Below are positions 13,840-22,037 of a stretch of 31,336 bases of DNA, in pieces. Position 1 is the stretch's first letter. Every line of letters begins with the position of its first letter. The notes below the pieces were generated by a model, which saw nothing but the letters and a program-made list of their open reading frames with translations, made no database searches and was not told where the DNA came from. The position numbers were made by a program, and so were the translations under genes. Source of the stretch: a virus; the IMG/VR virus record IMGVR_UViG_3300032954_000054, positions 1-31,336 of that record, one strand, 5' to 3'.

Positions 13840-14652
13840 TTATGTTATCACCCAGTTGCCTATAATTTCCCACCCATATTGCAAGGAGACGAGGATATCT
13901 ATTGAGTTGGGAGAGTAATTCACGATTGTTGCCCTCGCATAGATTGTGTTTGAGGGGTATTCGACAGAAAGTATATGCTCTTCTGTCGTAAGAACATGGG
14001 ACGCAGGTGTTGCGCCAGATTCGTCTGTGGCGAAATACACCCCAGATTGAATGAACTTTTGAACCGGGCCTCCTGTTGCGACAGAACTAGTAGTCTCTGG
14101 TTGGAAATAATAACTTGGGCCAAGTTGGGCATTTCCCATGCAGATTGCCCGCGAAAGAAGGGTCCCCGAATAGTTGGAAAAATTGATGGTATCGTCCCCA
14201 GAGCCAGATACTTTGTGAAGAGTCCCAGAAGAACCTGGATTTGCTAAGCCGCCACTATTCCCCGGCCCCCATGTCACCATTGTAGTAGTAGTAGGAGCTA
14301 TATTTGTCCTAACCTGGTAAATAAATCCATTTGAGGACTGGTAAACCGCTCCAGCGGATGCAGTAGTCGTATCGTCAACAGTAAAATCAGTTTCCCATTT
14401 TATTGCTTCTCCCATAAGCTGAACCGCAATAGCGTTGAACGTAATTCCTAGTGTATAGGTCTGTCCATCCGTAGCCATTTCTATATTTCCCATAGCCCGA
14501 ACCTGGGGAATGATGTTCTGTTGAGATATCTTTGGACTATCTATATCGTTATGTATGTGTCTTTGAGTAGGATTCTGACTAAAACGCCCAGCAGAGCCAG
14601 CTCTACGTATTTCCTCCCGCACTATTTGCCTAATTTGTGCTTCGTTATTCAT
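13840..14652 (-). CDS. Virion-associated protein, possible tail or decoration component, 270 aa
   Basis: This 270-residue protein starts with a basic helix (AQIRQIVREEIRRAGSAGRF), then a HIHNDIDSPKI motif (H-x-H-N-x-x-D-S-P) found in small phage virion proteins I associate with Patescibacteria viruses. The rest is beta-rich and Thr/Ser/Gly rich. The design, a short helical attachment region plus a beta domain, suggests a tail-attached or decoration protein. It starts 3 nt after the nozzle-like gene's stop. No enzyme motif. Confidence 0.55.
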   Translation of the reverse strand: MNNEAQIRQIVREEIRRAGSAGRFSQNPTQRHIHNDIDSPKISQQNIIPQVRAMGNIEMATDGQTYTLGITFNAIAVQLMGEAIKWETDFTVDDTTTASAGAVYQSSNGFIYQVRTNIAPTTTTMVTWGPGNSGGLANPGSSGTLHKVSGSGDDTINFSNYSGTLLSRAICMGNAQLGPSYYFQPETTSSVATGGPVQKFIQSGVYFATDESGATPASHVLTTEEHILSVEYPSNTIYARATIVNYSPNSIDILVSLQYGWEIIGNWVIT

Positions 14653-14655
14653 AGC

Positions 14656-17600
14656 CTACCTAAGCCGTATCTCACGGAGTCTAATAAACGTATTGGTCGT
14701 CGCACTTGATGTTATCGGCGTACAGGTGAACTGGAACTGGAGCCACTGTACCTGTTGGAAGTTCGCAGGAGCATAGCCTGAGAGACGATTTGTCTCAGTC
14801 ACGAATGGATTACAAGCAGTCCACGTATCTGTAAGATTCGTGCGGTATTTTGCTGTTATCGTAGCCCCAGAGTCGAGCGGAGAGCCGAGTTTGTATTCGA
14901 GTTGCTGTGAAGTCTTTTTTCCAAGCATCGTTCCATACGGGATAGCGTCGGTTTCTATAACGAATGGCGAGGACGCGCTGCTACCCCCTGTTGAGTAGTC
15001 AATACCATAGGTAGGGGCGGACACGCTTGAGTACCATGCGCTCCAATAGAGGGGCTGCTGGGCGTTCTGTACAGCATTCGGAATAAGAAGGGCTGCGGCT
15101 CCGTTGTAAGTTCCATAGGAGTTCTGGCTTTCAAGGCGGAGCGCGAGGCCGGTTTCTTGGTCGCTTGCGAGATTCTGGGTGGGGACGAATGACCAGACAC
15201 CACCGCAGTTCCCAGTCTTAGTGGAAGTTTGGTCTTTAACGGAGAAATAGACTCTTCCGCGTAGGTACATAGAATCGCTCCAGGTGTAGGTGGATTCTAT
15301 ATAGGTTCCAGGACTTCCCGGCACGCCCGCAAGGTAGTCGCTGAGGTTTAAGACGAGCGAGGCAAGAGAGCCGTCCGTGATGTAGATGTTCCCCTGATTT
15401 CCTGCGAACATATAAGCAACCTGGTTTACCGTCAACATATACTGAACATTGCTCTCTGGTAGAGAGATTATAGAACTCGGCCCCTGGTCAACTCCATTCC
15501 AGGGATAAACTATATTCCCTTTACAGCCTATTAGAATCTGAGAGCCGACCTGAGTTATGACTTGTGCAGTCTCAAATACAGGAAGTGCAAGCATTTGTGG
15601 AATGAACGCTACTGTGGCGTTAGTACCGAATATACCCGCATCGCTCCCAACGGGATAGAACGTGTTGAAATATTGATTCCCTGCTGCACCAGTCTCTATG
15701 TTTATTGCTGAACCGCCCGTTGCCGCTGCGTACACCGAGAAGGTTCCTGTTGCGGGAGTAGCTTGACCGATATAGTAAATCGTCTCCACAGTAAGATTTG
15801 TTGGTTGTGTCCCATACTCGTCTGTGAAGAATACAGCTGGCACCCTAACTTCTGCTCCCGTTGAATCTGTTAGATATGGGAAAGCACCAGACAATATTGC
15901 ACTGACTGTTCCTATCGTTGAGGAAGCAGAATAGGAGCAGTACGACTGGAGGTTTACCGATGCGGTTGCACCAGTCACTAATGTTATATCGGGATGCATC
16001 CCTCCTATATAGTTCCCATCACACCAGTACATGAATGAGGTAGTCCCAACGTATGCATTATTCTTATGCGTCGGGAACTTATTATTCATATACGCATTGT
16101 CGAGAAGCTCGAACTGTTCCCCGAGGTTGCAAGTGGGTTTCCCGTAAATCTGTATCGTATTCAGCCACATAAGCCAGCCGTTCAATACAGCGATGCTGTT
16201 TGCCGGGTTTGAATACGTTGTCGGGTCAGGAAGTATCCAGTTAATCCCTATGCCTGCATTCGCCAAGGAATCGTCATATACGGCGGTGTCACGCACCCAG
16301 ACGTACCCCGCGTCATCCAGGATGTAGTACCGATACTGGTTCTGCGTATCGTCAGCATAGCGTTCAGTCGCCTTAGAGATAGGGTTCCCGAACACCTTAG
16401 TGAGGTTGAACGTAAGCGTTCCTGAAGACACGAATGTAATTGCATTATCGCAGAACGGGTCGTAGTGTTCTGAAATCTTCACCTGAGGCGTGCTGTCTTT
16501 GTATGAAACATAATAACTTCCGGTCGGAAGGGCGATTTCACGGGTTACGGAGGTAACCGTAAACGTGCCGCTTGTGGTGAACGTATGGACCTTATACGAA
16601 CCATCGGTCGTTATCGTCCCGCCCGTCGCGGTCATATCGGTTGATAGATAGCGTATAACGACGATACCGGAGCCTCCATCTGCTCCGTTATGATTCGTGT
16701 CGCCACCTCCGTTTCGACTCGAACCGCCTCCGCCACCTCCTGTATTCGCAGTTCCTGCCGTGCCAACACCGCCCAAAGCACCTGCGCCGCCGCCTCCTGC
16801 GCCTCCTGAACCAGGAGTAAGACCTGCACCACCGCCTCCACCTCCGTAAGTAACCGAAGAGCCAGTTATAGAACTAGCAGTGCCGTCACCTCCCTTACCG
16901 CCATTTGCGTTTCCTCCTCCAACGTCAGCAGCATTTGCGCCATTAGCAGATGCACCTCCGCCGCCGCCACCCGCTGGCATTGACGACTCTACCTGTCCAG
17001 AACCTCCCTGATGGGCTACGGTTCCAGTAGCTCCGGTTCCTGCTGTACCCGATGACTTGGGTGCTCCGCCACCGCCGCCGTATGCGTTAGTTCCACCATT
17101 TCCTGCACTGGCTCCAGTGGTGGCTCCGGCACCTCCGCCGCCGCCGCCCGCCGCCGTAACTACCGTACCAAGTACGGAATCAGAACCCGTACCCCCATCA
17201 GTTGCGCCACCTGTTCCACCACCTCCTACGGTTATGGAATATGCGCCCAGGCCACTGGTATGGGTTCCTGTTGCTACTTCTCCGGCAGAACCGCCACCGC
17301 CCGAAGCAGTTGTACTTGCGCCTGCGTTGCTGCCGCCTCCCGCGCCGCCGCCTGCTACAGCGAGATAGGAGAAATCTGCGGTGGTCGCATAAATAGTTGC
17401 GGTTGCAGCAGTTACATCTATCCAGTTACCTGCATAGAGGTCTGCGGGGGCATCGAGCTTTGTGGTATTCCCTCCCGACGAATCAAAAGTCAGTGTTCCA
17501 CCTGAAATGGTTTCTTGTACGACCTGATTTTCTCGAACAAAAGACGCCGTTACTTCCCCGAGTTCCGTAGAGATGTTCGCGTTCTGTATATTGGCGATGC

Positions 17601-17688
17601 CGAAATGCGGCGAAGAGGCAATACCCTTCTCGAACCCGTCAATGACGATATCCGTTCCAGTCTCAGTTTTTTCGGTTCGTACCGCCAT
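14656..17688 (-). CDS. Large tail nozzle/hub-like protein with glycine-rich insertion, 1010 aa
   Basis: Residues 1-100 and about 385-1010 are beta-rich and Trp/Tyr-rich (WILPDPTTYSNPANSIAVL, VLNGWLMWLN), suggesting a propeller-like tail hub as in the podoviral nozzle (T7 gp12 functional class), matched by position next to the adaptor. Between them, residues 109-348 are a glycine-rich module with many GGGGG runs, ending GGSGIVVIRY, followed by a YKVHTFTTSGTFTV unit. This module is found inserted in diverse phage and bacterial surface proteins, and may form a polyglycine II-like bundle. The region around LPTGSYYVSYKDS resumes the core fold. The start ATG overlaps the upstream TAA (TAATG). Confidence 0.6.
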   Translation of the reverse strand: MAVRTEKTETGTDIVIDGFEKGIASSPHFGIANIQNANISTELGEVTASFVRENQVVQETISGGTLTFDSSGGNTTKLDAPADLYAGNWIDVTAATATIYATTADFSYLAVAGGGAGGGSNAGASTTASGGGGSAGEVATGTHTSGLGAYSITVGGGGTGGATDGGTGSDSVLGTVVTAAGGGGGGAGATTGASAGNGGTNAYGGGGGAPKSSGTAGTGATGTVAHQGGSGQVESSMPAGGGGGGASANGANAADVGGGNANGGKGGDGTASSITGSSVTYGGGGGGAGLTPGSGGAGGGGAGALGGVGTAGTANTGGGGGGSSRNGGGDTNHNGADGGSGIVVIRYLSTDMTATGGTITTDGSYKVHTFTTSGTFTVTSVTREIALPTGSYYVSYKDSTPQVKISEHYDPFCDNAITFVSSGTLTFNLTKVFGNPISKATERYADDTQNQYRYYILDDAGYVWVRDTAVYDDSLANAGIGINWILPDPTTYSNPANSIAVLNGWLMWLNTIQIYGKPTCNLGEQFELLDNAYMNNKFPTHKNNAYVGTTSFMYWCDGNYIGGMHPDITLVTGATASVNLQSYCSYSASSTIGTVSAILSGAFPYLTDSTGAEVRVPAVFFTDEYGTQPTNLTVETIYYIGQATPATGTFSVYAAATGGSAINIETGAAGNQYFNTFYPVGSDAGIFGTNATVAFIPQMLALPVFETAQVITQVGSQILIGCKGNIVYPWNGVDQGPSSIISLPESNVQYMLTVNQVAYMFAGNQGNIYITDGSLASLVLNLSDYLAGVPGSPGTYIESTYTWSDSMYLRGRVYFSVKDQTSTKTGNCGGVWSFVPTQNLASDQETGLALRLESQNSYGTYNGAAALLIPNAVQNAQQPLYWSAWYSSVSAPTYGIDYSTGGSSASSPFVIETDAIPYGTMLGKKTSQQLEYKLGSPLDSGATITAKYRTNLTDTWTACNPFVTETNRLSGYAPANFQQVQWLQFQFTCTPITSSATTNTFIRLREIRLR
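16645..17364 (-). repeat. Glycine-codon-rich low-complexity tract inside the nozzle-like gene
   Basis: About 720 bp encode a domain dominated by runs of three to six glycines separated by Ala, Ser, Thr and Asn. On the plus strand it reads as CCGCC/ACCTCC repeats and produces a spurious proline-rich frame at 17057-17368. It is internal to a gene and not a tandem DNA repeat of fixed unit. Confidence 0.8.
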
Positions 17689-18041
17689 TAATAGAAGACG
17701 TTGTACGTCGCCTTTTGCCCATCTACGGCCGCATCAACCCATACCAAAGCAAGGTCGGTAATGTAGAAAGTGTAGGTATTCCCTGGGGCGAGAGGAACGC
17801 CTTTCCTGCCCATAGCTGGCCCAACCACGCCAGAACCGCCAATAACTATCATGTCACTGTTGCTGTAGTCGGCAGTTATATCAAGCCGTTTCGCCTGAGA
17901 TGACATTGCTGAAAGCTGCACAGGAACTCCAGCTGTCGTGACGGTAACAGAATCAGAGGTGAGGGTACGATATCCCTCATCTACTGGTGCACCATTCTGG
18001 TCCCGCATTAATGGACTTGTCTGTTCGGCGTAGATAGCCAT
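17688..18041 (-). CDS. Small virion protein candidate, 117 aa
   Basis: This 117-residue beta-rich protein (MAIYAEQTSPLMRDQNGAP...) resembles small head or tail accessory proteins: VTVTTAGVPVQLSA and GNTYTFYITDLALVWVDAA strands, ending in an aromatic residue. It is coupled to both neighbours (2 nt gap upstream, TAATG overlap downstream). No firm family. Confidence 0.6.
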   Translation of the reverse strand: MAIYAEQTSPLMRDQNGAPVDEGYRTLTSDSVTVTTAGVPVQLSAMSSQAKRLDITADYSNSDMIVIGGSGVVGPAMGRKGVPLAPGNTYTFYITDLALVWVDAAVDGQKATYNVFY

Positions 18042-18043
18042 GG

Positions 18044-18334
18044 CTAGGCGAACGAAATGGTAATGTCTTCGTCTGCGACTCCCGTAACTATCGTGAGTCC
18101 TTTCTGGAAGTTCACGTCGTATGCGAGTGTTACCGGTTGCGGCGAGGCTGGGACGGTAATCGTACCGATTTTAGTACCGCTTGCCGCGCTCGGATGGTCA
18201 TAGATAGTTACCGTTGCCGTCGCCACTGGCTTGTTGAAGGTAATCGTATGGAGTACCCCTGGCGCAGCTTTCACGACCGTAGTTGCCTGCCCGGTGATAT
18301 TGAGCGGCTGCCACGACATGTTTGTTGCAATCAT
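18044..18334 (-). CDS. Small beta-sandwich virion protein candidate, 96 aa
   Basis: This 96-residue protein has a strand-turn pattern (TTVVKAAPGVLHTITFNKP; ATVTIYDHPSAASGTKIGTI), a layout typical of small phage head decoration or tail accessory proteins. Its start overlaps the upstream stop as ATGA (18331-18334). Function is inferred from position in the virion operon. Confidence 0.6.
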   Translation of the reverse strand: MIATNMSWQPLNITGQATTVVKAAPGVLHTITFNKPVATATVTIYDHPSAASGTKIGTITVPASPQPVTLAYDVNFQKGLTIVTGVADEDITISFA

Positions 18335-19056
18335 TGTTGTTTATTATCTGATAAAGGTTTTTTAACGGGGGAATACCACTCAAGTTCTTTGACGATGACT
18401 GCAAGTTCTCGGTCATCAAGTTCTTTTTCACGAAGGTCAAGGGCATTTTTCTTTAATTCAGCGTCTCGGAGAACGATTTGTGCTTTTTGAAGGGCGTCGG
18501 TGGCCTCTTTCTTAGCACTTTTTGCTACAGAGACGAGATTTTGTGCCTCTTTTGTGGCTGAAGCGAGAATCTGGATGGCATTTTCCTTATCTTTTTCTAC
18601 GGAAGTGCGAAGGGCGGCGAGATGAGAAACTTCCTGCGCTAATTCAACCTCTTTTTTTGCTTGTTGCTCTGATTTTAGCACTTGTTCGGCCTCTCGCTTG
18701 TCCAATTTCGCGGAGAAGGTGGATTGCCGAACCTGTTCTGCCTCTATTTTCTCCCGTTCAGTCTTCACATAGAGAGCAAACTGTTTATCCAGAGGTTCAA
18801 GGAGCTTCGTCCATTCTTTCTGCTTCCTTTCGATGTCGGCATCGAGCTTTGCGAGGGTTGCTTTTCGCTCCTCCTGCTCATCTTGGAACTTGGCGAATGC
18901 CTTTTCCTGGAAGTCTTGGAGGCGTTTTTTGCTCGACTGCTCAAGTTCTCGAAGCTCATCAACCTTGGTGCCGAGGATGGTAGCTTCTTTCGCAAGCCTC
19001 TCCTGTGCTTTTTGGCGTTCTGCTTCCCGCTCGCGGGGAGTGAGAAGAAGAGCCAT
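18331..19056 (-). CDS. Long coiled-coil protein, 241 aa
   Basis: Almost the whole protein is a charged helical coiled coil with heptad-like spacing (ERLAKEATILGTKVDELREL; REKELDDRELAVIVKELEW), ending in a short tail. No globular domain or membrane segment is visible. Such rods in the head/tail operon may be an assembly chaperone, a spacer or an internal virion component. It starts 2 nt after the upstream stop. No homologous family recognised. Confidence 0.65.
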   Translation of the reverse strand: MALLLTPREREAERQKAQERLAKEATILGTKVDELRELEQSSKKRLQDFQEKAFAKFQDEQEERKATLAKLDADIERKQKEWTKLLEPLDKQFALYVKTEREKIEAEQVRQSTFSAKLDKREAEQVLKSEQQAKKEVELAQEVSHLAALRTSVEKDKENAIQILASATKEAQNLVSVAKSAKKEATDALQKAQIVLRDAELKKNALDLREKELDDRELAVIVKELEWYSPVKKPLSDNKQQ

Positions 19057-19058
19057 AG

Positions 19059-19559
19059 CTAGATTTCTCCTGCGTTCTCAGCCTCTCCCACGAGAGACGT
19101 GCTGCCCTGGTCGTCCTCGCCGTACACGCGCACAGCAGGCTTCTTCGTCTTAGGGTCAATCTTCAATTCAGGACGCTTCTGGGTCGTACGCTTAATGACC
19201 GGCTCTGCCTTCGGCAACGGCTTCAAGCACTGGTCTACGAACGGCTGAATCTCCTTCGCATAGTCATAGAAGCGGGGAACCGGCTTGCCTTCACTGTCCT
19301 TTTCGAGCTTCTCGTATACCTTGGTCTTGCCAAACATACGCTCTCCGAGCTTGCGAGCAAACTGCTTCCTGATTTCCTGCGTCTCGATAGGGTTGGCGTC
19401 GAGGATGTAGAAGGGGCTCGTGCTCATAGCTTTGAAGCTATAGGCAGTCCCATTCCACATACCCGTGAAGTCTTCCGTATCGGGATTGCTGAAGACGAAC
19501 TGACCGTTAAATTCACGCGATACCTGAGGCACAGCACCTTGTTTGTTGAGTAGTTCCAT
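19059..19559 (-). CDS. Conserved virion-operon hypothetical protein, 166 aa
   Basis: This is a 166-residue soluble protein. The N-terminal half (GQFVFSNPDTEDFTGMWNG, SFKAMSTSPFYILDANPIE) looks like a small beta domain, and the C-terminal half is helical and basic (KPLPKAEPVIKRTTQKRPEL). The type is seen in phage structural operons without a known role. It follows an intergenic hairpin region (19560-19636) and has no clear ribosome binding site. Confidence 0.65.
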   Translation of the reverse strand: MELLNKQGAVPQVSREFNGQFVFSNPDTEDFTGMWNGTAYSFKAMSTSPFYILDANPIETQEIRKQFARKLGERMFGKTKVYEKLEKDSEGKPVPRFYDYAKEIQPFVDQCLKPLPKAEPVIKRTTQKRPELKIDPKTKKPAVRVYGEDDQGSTSLVGEAENAGEI

Positions 19560-19577
19560 AACCTGTTTTTAACCTTA

Positions 19578-19627
19578 TAACCTGGGGCTAACGTCCCCAT
19601 TCCTGCCCGCCCATGACAACGGGCAGG
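19578..19627 (-). terminator. Tandem hairpins in the gap between two virion genes; weak terminator or processing site
   Basis: CCTGCCCG/CGGGCAGG (19602-19627, 8-bp stem) is followed on the minus strand by TGGGG/CCCCA (about 19581-19597). No long U-run follows on either strand, so termination would be partial at best. This may set the ratio of the abundant protein at 19637 to downstream genes. Confidence 0.4.
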
Positions 19628-19636
19628 ATGGAGAAA

Positions 19637-20488
19637 CTAGAGCTGGAGGAAGCAGAGCGAATACTGCGTACTCGTTCCAGTTTCTATTGCACGACCGACA
19701 CGGGTGCCCGAAGCAACCGCATAGGTCATTACCGCGCCATCCGTGTTCGTGGACGGCATGATATCAAGACCAGCGGTCGTATTTGCATCGTTGAGGATGG
19801 TTACCGGACCATAGGTCTGAATAAGGCCGAACGAGGCGAACGTAGAGGTAGAAGCCGCGATTGCATAGGTTGAGACACCAATCGCATTAGCATTACCTGC
19901 CGTGTGCGGATTGAGAATCACACCACCAGTTGCAAGCGACTGCGCCGTACCACTGTTGTTGTACATCTGCTGGCCCGAGCCGTAGCGCGGAGCATACAGA
20001 GACACCGTCGAAGTGGTATCGAGTGCGGTCATATTCTGACCATCCGGGTTCTCAAGGGTGACCGAGACAGTACCAGAAGCAGCGACTGCCGTGTTGGAGG
20101 CAATCTTGAGCGTCTGGCCCGCGCCCGTGTTGGTCTCCACGATGAGAAGCCCACCAGCATACTGGTTTGAGTACACTGCCGTAGCGCCCACCGTGAAGGT
20201 AACCGTCGCAGGCTGATTGCCGTTTGCACTGTAGGCCGTGAAGGACGCAACCGTGCGACCAACATGGTCGGCAATAGCAGTCGGAGCAGCAACCATTTTC
20301 CCTGCCGCAAGAGCAGAGCTGCCGTTCGCTACAATCGCCCACTGGCGACCTTCCTGCGAGGAGAAGCGCATACCCGCCATCGTCGAGAACTGGCCATCCT
20401 GGTAGTTGTATACCGTCGAGCCCGGATTCGAGTTGGTCGTGTAGACCTCAATCGGGGAACCTTGTCCGGGATTAGTAAGTCGAGACAT
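19637..20488 (-). CDS. Probable virion surface or decoration protein, 283 aa
   Basis: This 283-residue protein is low in charge and rich in Ser, Thr, Ala and Gly with regular beta-strand patterns (ATVTFTVGATAVYSNQYAGG; TLKIASNTAVAASGTVSVTL). It starts MSRLTNPGQGSPIEVYTTNS, without a signal peptide. Its composition, place just downstream of the capsid gene and the partial terminator after it suggest an abundant capsid accessory or decoration protein. No named family is recognised. Confidence 0.6.
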   Translation of the reverse strand: MSRLTNPGQGSPIEVYTTNSNPGSTVYNYQDGQFSTMAGMRFSSQEGRQWAIVANGSSALAAGKMVAAPTAIADHVGRTVASFTAYSANGNQPATVTFTVGATAVYSNQYAGGLLIVETNTGAGQTLKIASNTAVAASGTVSVTLENPDGQNMTALDTTSTVSLYAPRYGSGQQMYNNSGTAQSLATGGVILNPHTAGNANAIGVSTYAIAASTSTFASFGLIQTYGPVTILNDANTTAGLDIMPSTNTDGAVMTYAVASGTRVGRAIETGTSTQYSLCFLQL

Positions 20489-20511
20489 TTTTTAAGTTAT
20501 TAGGTTGGTAA

Positions 20512-21039
20512 TTAGAGCGCGAGGTAATGGACACCCGCCTGACACGTTGCCGCAGAACTCGTGCCGTTGGTCTGGAAAATCATGTAGGTTCCAGAGTTCC
20601 AGCGACGAGCGAAGGCGTTGGTGTAGGTAGTGGTTGCCGTATACCCGTTGTCCGATGAGGTCGCTACCGTGGTGTTCATTGCAGCGAGCGGAACGTTTGC
20701 TACCGAGGCGGTAGGGGCGGGAACCGACGAAGTAGCCGCATACCACTGATAGGTAGAAAGTCCTGCTGAAGTTGCGCCGAACATGTTGGTAAGGCCGGAG
20801 CACGTAACGAAGGCATCGGTCACAATACGGTCGCTTGCATCGCTGTTATAAAGCGACGTAGAGGTGGACGTAATGCTACGCGGGTTGATGTTTATAGCAG
20901 CAACTTTTGCGCTATTGAACGAGCTTCCCGCTGCCGAGCCGAACGATACGAACGATTTAAGCGCATCTGCGTGAAGGTACGCTGCAACGCCTATTGCCGC
21001 CGCAAGCACGATACCCACTACCGTGAGAGTAGTTTTCAT
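20512..21039 (-). CDS. Head-operon protein with N-terminal hydrophobic anchor, 175 aa
   Basis: I choose the ATG at 21039, 1 nt after the upstream stop; an in-frame upstream ATG at 21084 would run inside that gene. Residues 2-20 (TTLTVVGIVLAAAIGVAAYL) form a membrane span or signal anchor. The rest is Ser/Thr-rich with ATSS units and two cysteines (VTCSG, ATCQAG) and ends HYLAL. A membrane-anchored or exported product among head genes is odd; it may be a minor virion component cleaved on assembly or a host-envelope protein. Confidence 0.6.
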   Translation of the reverse strand: MKTTLTVVGIVLAAAIGVAAYLHADALKSFVSFGSAAGSSFNSAKVAAININPRSITSTSTSLYNSDASDRIVTDAFVTCSGLTNMFGATSAGLSTYQWYAATSSVPAPTASVANVPLAAMNTTVATSSDNGYTATTTYTNAFARRWNSGTYMIFQTNGTSSAATCQAGVHYLAL

Positions 21040-21040
21040 A

Positions 21041-21307
21041 CTAGAGGACGATATAAGCGATAGGAAGCGTAGAGCTTTCCGCATCCGAGCTGGTAATGAC
21101 GCACTGGCCTTCCGTCACTGTATACGACCAGTTGCCTGCGGCCTGAGCCGAGGAGCCGGTGACGTATGCGAGGACGGTTGAATTAGCGAAGATATAAGGG
21201 TCAGAGATGGTAACCGAGTTACCGCCCGAACCCCACGTCGTCGTGTTCAACTGCTTCTGTCGGAATGACGGAAGCGAATAGCCCGGAGACTGATGTGGTG
21301 CTGACAT
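21041..21307 (-). CDS. Small virion protein candidate, 88 aa
   Basis: This 88-residue protein (MSAPHQSPGYSLPSFRQKQL...) has a beta-rich middle (VTISDPYIFANSTVLAYVTG) and ends PIAYIVL. It lies directly downstream of the capsid gene after a 72-nt gap and is coupled to the next gene (1 nt gap). Probably a small head protein; no firm homologue. Confidence 0.55.
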   Translation of the reverse strand: MSAPHQSPGYSLPSFRQKQLNTTTWGSGGNSVTISDPYIFANSTVLAYVTGSSAQAAGNWSYTVTEGQCVITSSDAESSTLPIAYIVL

Positions 21308-21379
21308 GTTGTTTAGGTGCCGTGTCCTCGAATCTCGTTAGAGGAGGATTTGACGGTCAACATTAGTTAGTAATCAGTC

Positions 21380-22037
21380 CTACGAGCCAGAGATGCCCGT
21401 GATGACCGCGTTACGAAGCGGAGCCGTACAGACCGCCTGGCCGCCAAGGATGATGAATCCGTTGACCGTCGCAGCGTTGTACGCCTTAATCCAGTCCGTC
21501 CACACGAATGCCCCCTTCGGGTCGTAGTGGTCGGCTTCGTAGACGTTGCCTTCGATGTCAACTGCCTTCGGGCTGATGGCCTCACCCTCCCACCACTTGA
21601 GGCTATCCCAATGGAGATAGTTCATGTTGAGGAGGTAGAGGTAGCCAGAGGTAATCTTCTTGTCGCGGAAGATTTCGATACCATCCCACATAAGGGAGCG
21701 GTAGCCTGCGCCTGCGCGAAGGGACTTCTGGTCGCCCTGATTGTAGTTGTTGCGCTGGAACGAGTTGAGGAGGTTTTCCAAGTAACCCCAGGTGGTGTAG
21801 TCCGTAATGGATACATCCGGGGCAACCGGGCCGTCTGCAATCTGGTTCCAAGCAGAACGAATCTGCAAGAGCGTGATGATGCTGTTCGTAGCAGTCGTCA
21901 CATAGCCGTTAAGACCAGCGTACGTCGCGCGAGACAAACCTGCGTAAGTCGCAAGGTTGGTTCCGTCGTCAACGATACCCGTGAGGCCCATAGGCTCCTT
22001 GCCGCCGAAGAGCTGGCCGGTGCCCTGAAGCATGTTG
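21380..22037 (-). CDS. Major capsid protein, exon 2 (C-terminal two thirds)
   Basis: This exon encodes MLQGTGQLFGGKEPMGLTG through the C-terminal ITGISGS. The GTG...GLTGIVDDGT segment followed by ATYAGLSRATY is a characteristic central region of a HK97-fold capsid family common in phage metagenomes. A free-standing frame could start at a GTG at 22063, but it would begin in the middle of the capsid fold. Joined to exon 1 at about 22855 / 22037 it gives one continuous 343-residue protein, a normal size for this family. It forms the icosahedral shell. The 3' splice site is inferred from frame and from the G preceding the exon. Confidence 0.85.

Noticed and set aside
17057-17368. Plus-strand proline-rich frame
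   Set aside because: It is the complement of the glycine-codon tract in the nozzle-like gene; composition is an artefact of CCN repeats and it has no start signals or coupling.
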